Below are positions 63,401-64,000 of a stretch of DNA of 64,000 nt, in pieces (the stretch's first letter is position 1; every line of letters begins with the position of its first letter). The stretch comes from Dehalococcoidia bacterium (GTDB lineage Bacteria; Chloroflexota; Dehalococcoidia; DSTF01; JALHUB01): assembly GCA_030018455.1 (NCBI GenBank), contig JASEFU010000004.1:111548-175547 (forward strand), written 5' to 3'. The notes under the pieces were generated by a model, which saw nothing but the letters and a program-made list of their open reading frames with translations, did no database searches and was not told where the DNA came from. The translations under genes were made by a program, and so were the position numbers.

Positions 63401-63905
63401 GGTCGACACCGGCAACAAGCGGATCGCCAAGTTCAGCCCCGACGGCGAGCCGCTGGGGAGCTTCGGTGAAGAGGGCGCCGGCCCGGGCGAGTTCAACGAG
63501 CCGGTGGGCATCGCCGTGGGCGCGAACGGCGATATCTACGTTGCCGACACTTGGAACCTACGCGTCCAGCACTTCGACCGCGACTTTAACTACATTGGGG
63601 AGTTCAAGGTGAAGGGCTGGGGGAACACGGAAGTCACTGCAAAACCCTACCTGGTCGCTCTCGCCGATGGTCGAGTGATTGTGAGCAACCCCGCCAACGG
63701 CCGCATAGAGCTGTACGATCAGGAAGGGACGCCGGTGGTGGCGTGGGAGCTGCCGTCGAAGGAGGGCGCGGCGAGGCCACGTCCGGTAGGGCTGGCCGTC
63801 GGCCCGGGCGACGTACTGTACGTAGCGGACTGCGCGGTCCACCGCGTGTTCAGCCTGCCGATATCGGGGCTGGTCGCGCCGCCGTCGTCGACGCCGACGC
63901 AGTGA
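60447..63905 (+). CDS. TIGR03663/Agl23-type GT-C membrane protein with NHL-repeat C-terminus
   Basis: 1152 residues. The N-terminal two thirds are a GT-C-like membrane protein with YNHDESLHAQYSWYLYEGRG (acidic DE site in the first loop), HDPMMHGPFQ, and about 11 helices, as in the TIGR03663 family associated with flippase activity in archaeal N-glycosylation. From about residue 850 come NHL-type beta-propeller repeats (NLPTGLAVDGDGNLYVADGG, SEPWGVAVDGEGNIYVADTW, FNEPVGIAVGANGDIYVADT). A propeller with a GT-C domain suggests glycan transfer with an extracytoplasmic recognition module. An alternative start is the fifth codon (ATG at 60459), better spaced from AAGGAG. Confidence 0.9.
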   Translation: MPLLMAVSDEPAAVVEEAPLTRARLWLEANWPRYWEIGAFVLLMAVAAGMRLWDLGSRAYNHDESLHAQYSWYLYEGRGYEHDPMMHGPFQFVFNAFIFKAADFVAQAPFITNWIDGGPSDYTGRLLPAIFGTAIVGLPYFLRGHIGRVGALVAALLLAFSPVLLFFSRFARNDIYIGFWTLAIVVCTWRYLSERKSLYLYLIAGILALSFATKEVTFMTSALLLVYLNLLFAWQIVVQVREGGQTLLGGGDNPDPEIAAEDAPRIAKRKKKRGPPARPPRASMGVGGSVALYAALIPTAWLVAITWPFTSDLRRRWGLDRMPAAGDLLVVIGTLVGVQFAAAIQEMPFVGDKGYYRDVDEDMLMKGSVLTLLVFSAYFGLLWDFRRWLICSGIFYGIFVLLYTTFFTNLGGFVFDKNAGEFWTVAAGIVFLFAFVVPAVSLLWWRSPWLIAVATGGFFVFVFGYAILLESTGFWSGIWGSLDYWLMQQGVERGSQPVYYYLMIMPMYEFLPVVFALIGAVYFALRLRLFSSFLVFWLVGALVAFGLAGEKMPWLTVHMAVPAIMLAAKFLNDLFQHTSFSLPLRWPRAETLLVLCAGAGALAMIVLWATFFSTLGAAVALLIGVAAIGLVVSGGLLHGRLVAAQSTAGLVGAALLILTIRAGALAAYDEGDWPNEMLSYADMSPDIPWVRDKLVEYGEKSGLGHDYPIVVDNELAWPLVWYLRDFKKVQWTGDGDSAKPITPPVAGSIVVLKGPDQSRMEPYMDDYQQPVSIRHLWWFGDGPHHYDDVTIKGFLGDLFKGETWGTWKNYFLYRNPPWEPPPDDSYVYFPRSIENAGRGPVQAAPPIPTANVEGKELIAQTGTGRGQLNLPTGLAVDGDGNLYVADGGNNRIQVFDDSGVPLLVLGTGGDKEAPLSEPWGVAVDGEGNIYVADTWHHVVKKYDSGLSLVKKWGRPFTEVGMRPPEIDEFFGPRAIAIDIDGNVLVVDTGNKRIAKFSPDGEPLGSFGEEGAGPGEFNEPVGIAVGANGDIYVADTWNLRVQHFDRDFNYIGEFKVKGWGNTEVTAKPYLVALADGRVIVSNPANGRIELYDQEGTPVVAWELPSKEGAARPRPVGLAVGPGDVLYVADCAVHRVFSLPISGLVAPPSSTPTQ

Positions 63906-63966
63906 GGGACCGGTGCGAGCGGCGCCGCCTTCAGCAGGCGCTTCATGTGCTCGTTCAGAAACATTG

Positions 63967-63988
63967 GTGACACCTAGAATGGTGTCAC
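63967..63988. promoter_or_regulatory. Inverted-repeat operator candidate over a -10-like box
   Basis: GTGACACC-TAGAAT-GGTGTCAC, a perfect 8-bp inverted repeat whose 6-base spacer is itself a -10-like TAGAAT. An ATG lies at 63990, so a repressed, possibly leaderless gene may start here and run off the right edge. Only four codons are visible. Confidence 0.5.
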
Positions 63989-64000
63989 TATGCGATTCAT

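Overview
This 64-kb, GC-rich window is densely coded, has no mobile element, and looks like part of a Chloroflexota genome, plausibly Dehalococcoidia-like. That placement is inferred from gene content: a DUF2298 (YYY-motif) membrane protein beside an Agl23/TIGR03663-type glycosyltransferase-like protein with NHL repeats, many lipoproteins, a 4-hydroxybutyryl-CoA dehydratase-type enzyme, and GTG/TTG starts with strong Shine-Dalgarno sites. No marker gene fixes the taxonomy. I recognise 48 protein genes (one cut by the left edge), two speculative mini-ORFs, one tRNA-Gly(TCC), one c-di-AMP (ydaO/yuaA) riboswitch, one unassigned structured small RNA candidate, several sigma70-type promoters and terminators, and a dispersed intergenic repeat family.

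Layout. 0-9 kb: penicillin-amidase-family enzyme (partial), cupin, PQQ-type sugar dehydrogenase lipoprotein, a methyltransferase coupled to a UbiA-like membrane protein, a zinc-ribbon membrane protein, a polysaccharide deacetylase lipoprotein and a large glycoside-hydrolase-like protein. 9-17 kb: biotin carboxylase and biotin carrier of an acyl-CoA carboxylase, a YihY/BrkB membrane protein, a Tat lipoprotein, tRNA-Gly, a double SRPBCC protein and a PoxB-like ThDP enzyme. 17-26 kb: a PPi-type phosphofructokinase, then a same-strand block reading thiolase, phosphofructokinase, class II aldolase, hotdog-like protein, acyl-CoA dehydrogenase and a sulfatase-fold protein. 26-36 kb: trypsin-like lipoprotein, HAMP-PAS-PAS-HD-GYP c-di-GMP phosphodiesterase, and a complete branched-chain amino-acid ABC transporter (livG-F-H-M on plus, binding protein converging on minus, shared hairpin terminator). 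36-48 kb: GNAT/ADP-forming acyl-CoA ligase fusion, TreT-like trehalose synthase, a third phosphofructokinase, acyl-CoA dehydrogenase, UppP, xylulokinase, DoxX, a lipoprotein esterase and IlvD. 48-64 kb: riboswitch-controlled membrane glycosyltransferase, small RNA candidate, DUF362 protein with an EF-hand, lipoprotein sortase, nitroreductase, 4-hydroxybutyryl-CoA dehydratase, FtsY, and the DUF2298/Agl23 pair.

How the genes fit together. Sugar catabolism (three phosphofructokinases, aldolase, xylulokinase, sugar dehydrogenase, PoxB), acyl-CoA metabolism (thiolase, two acyl-CoA dehydrogenases, carboxylase subunits, AbfD-type dehydratase, acyl-CoA ligase) and branched-chain amino-acid uptake plus IlvD suggest a heterotroph using sugars, amino acids and organic acids. 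A second theme is the envelope: UppP, deacetylase, sortase, membrane glycosyltransferases and lipoproteins. Second-messenger control appears twice (c-di-AMP riboswitch, HD-GYP phosphodiesterase).

Most unusual items: the c-di-AMP riboswitch in front of a glycosyltransferase; the independently promoted structured RNA carrying a 15-codon ORF with a strong Shine-Dalgarno; three phosphofructokinases differing at the residues that set phosphoryl-donor choice; an apparently undescribed C-terminal domain shared by two otherwise unrelated envelope proteins; and a palindrome-plus-GCTGAAGCG repeat family in four intergenic regions.
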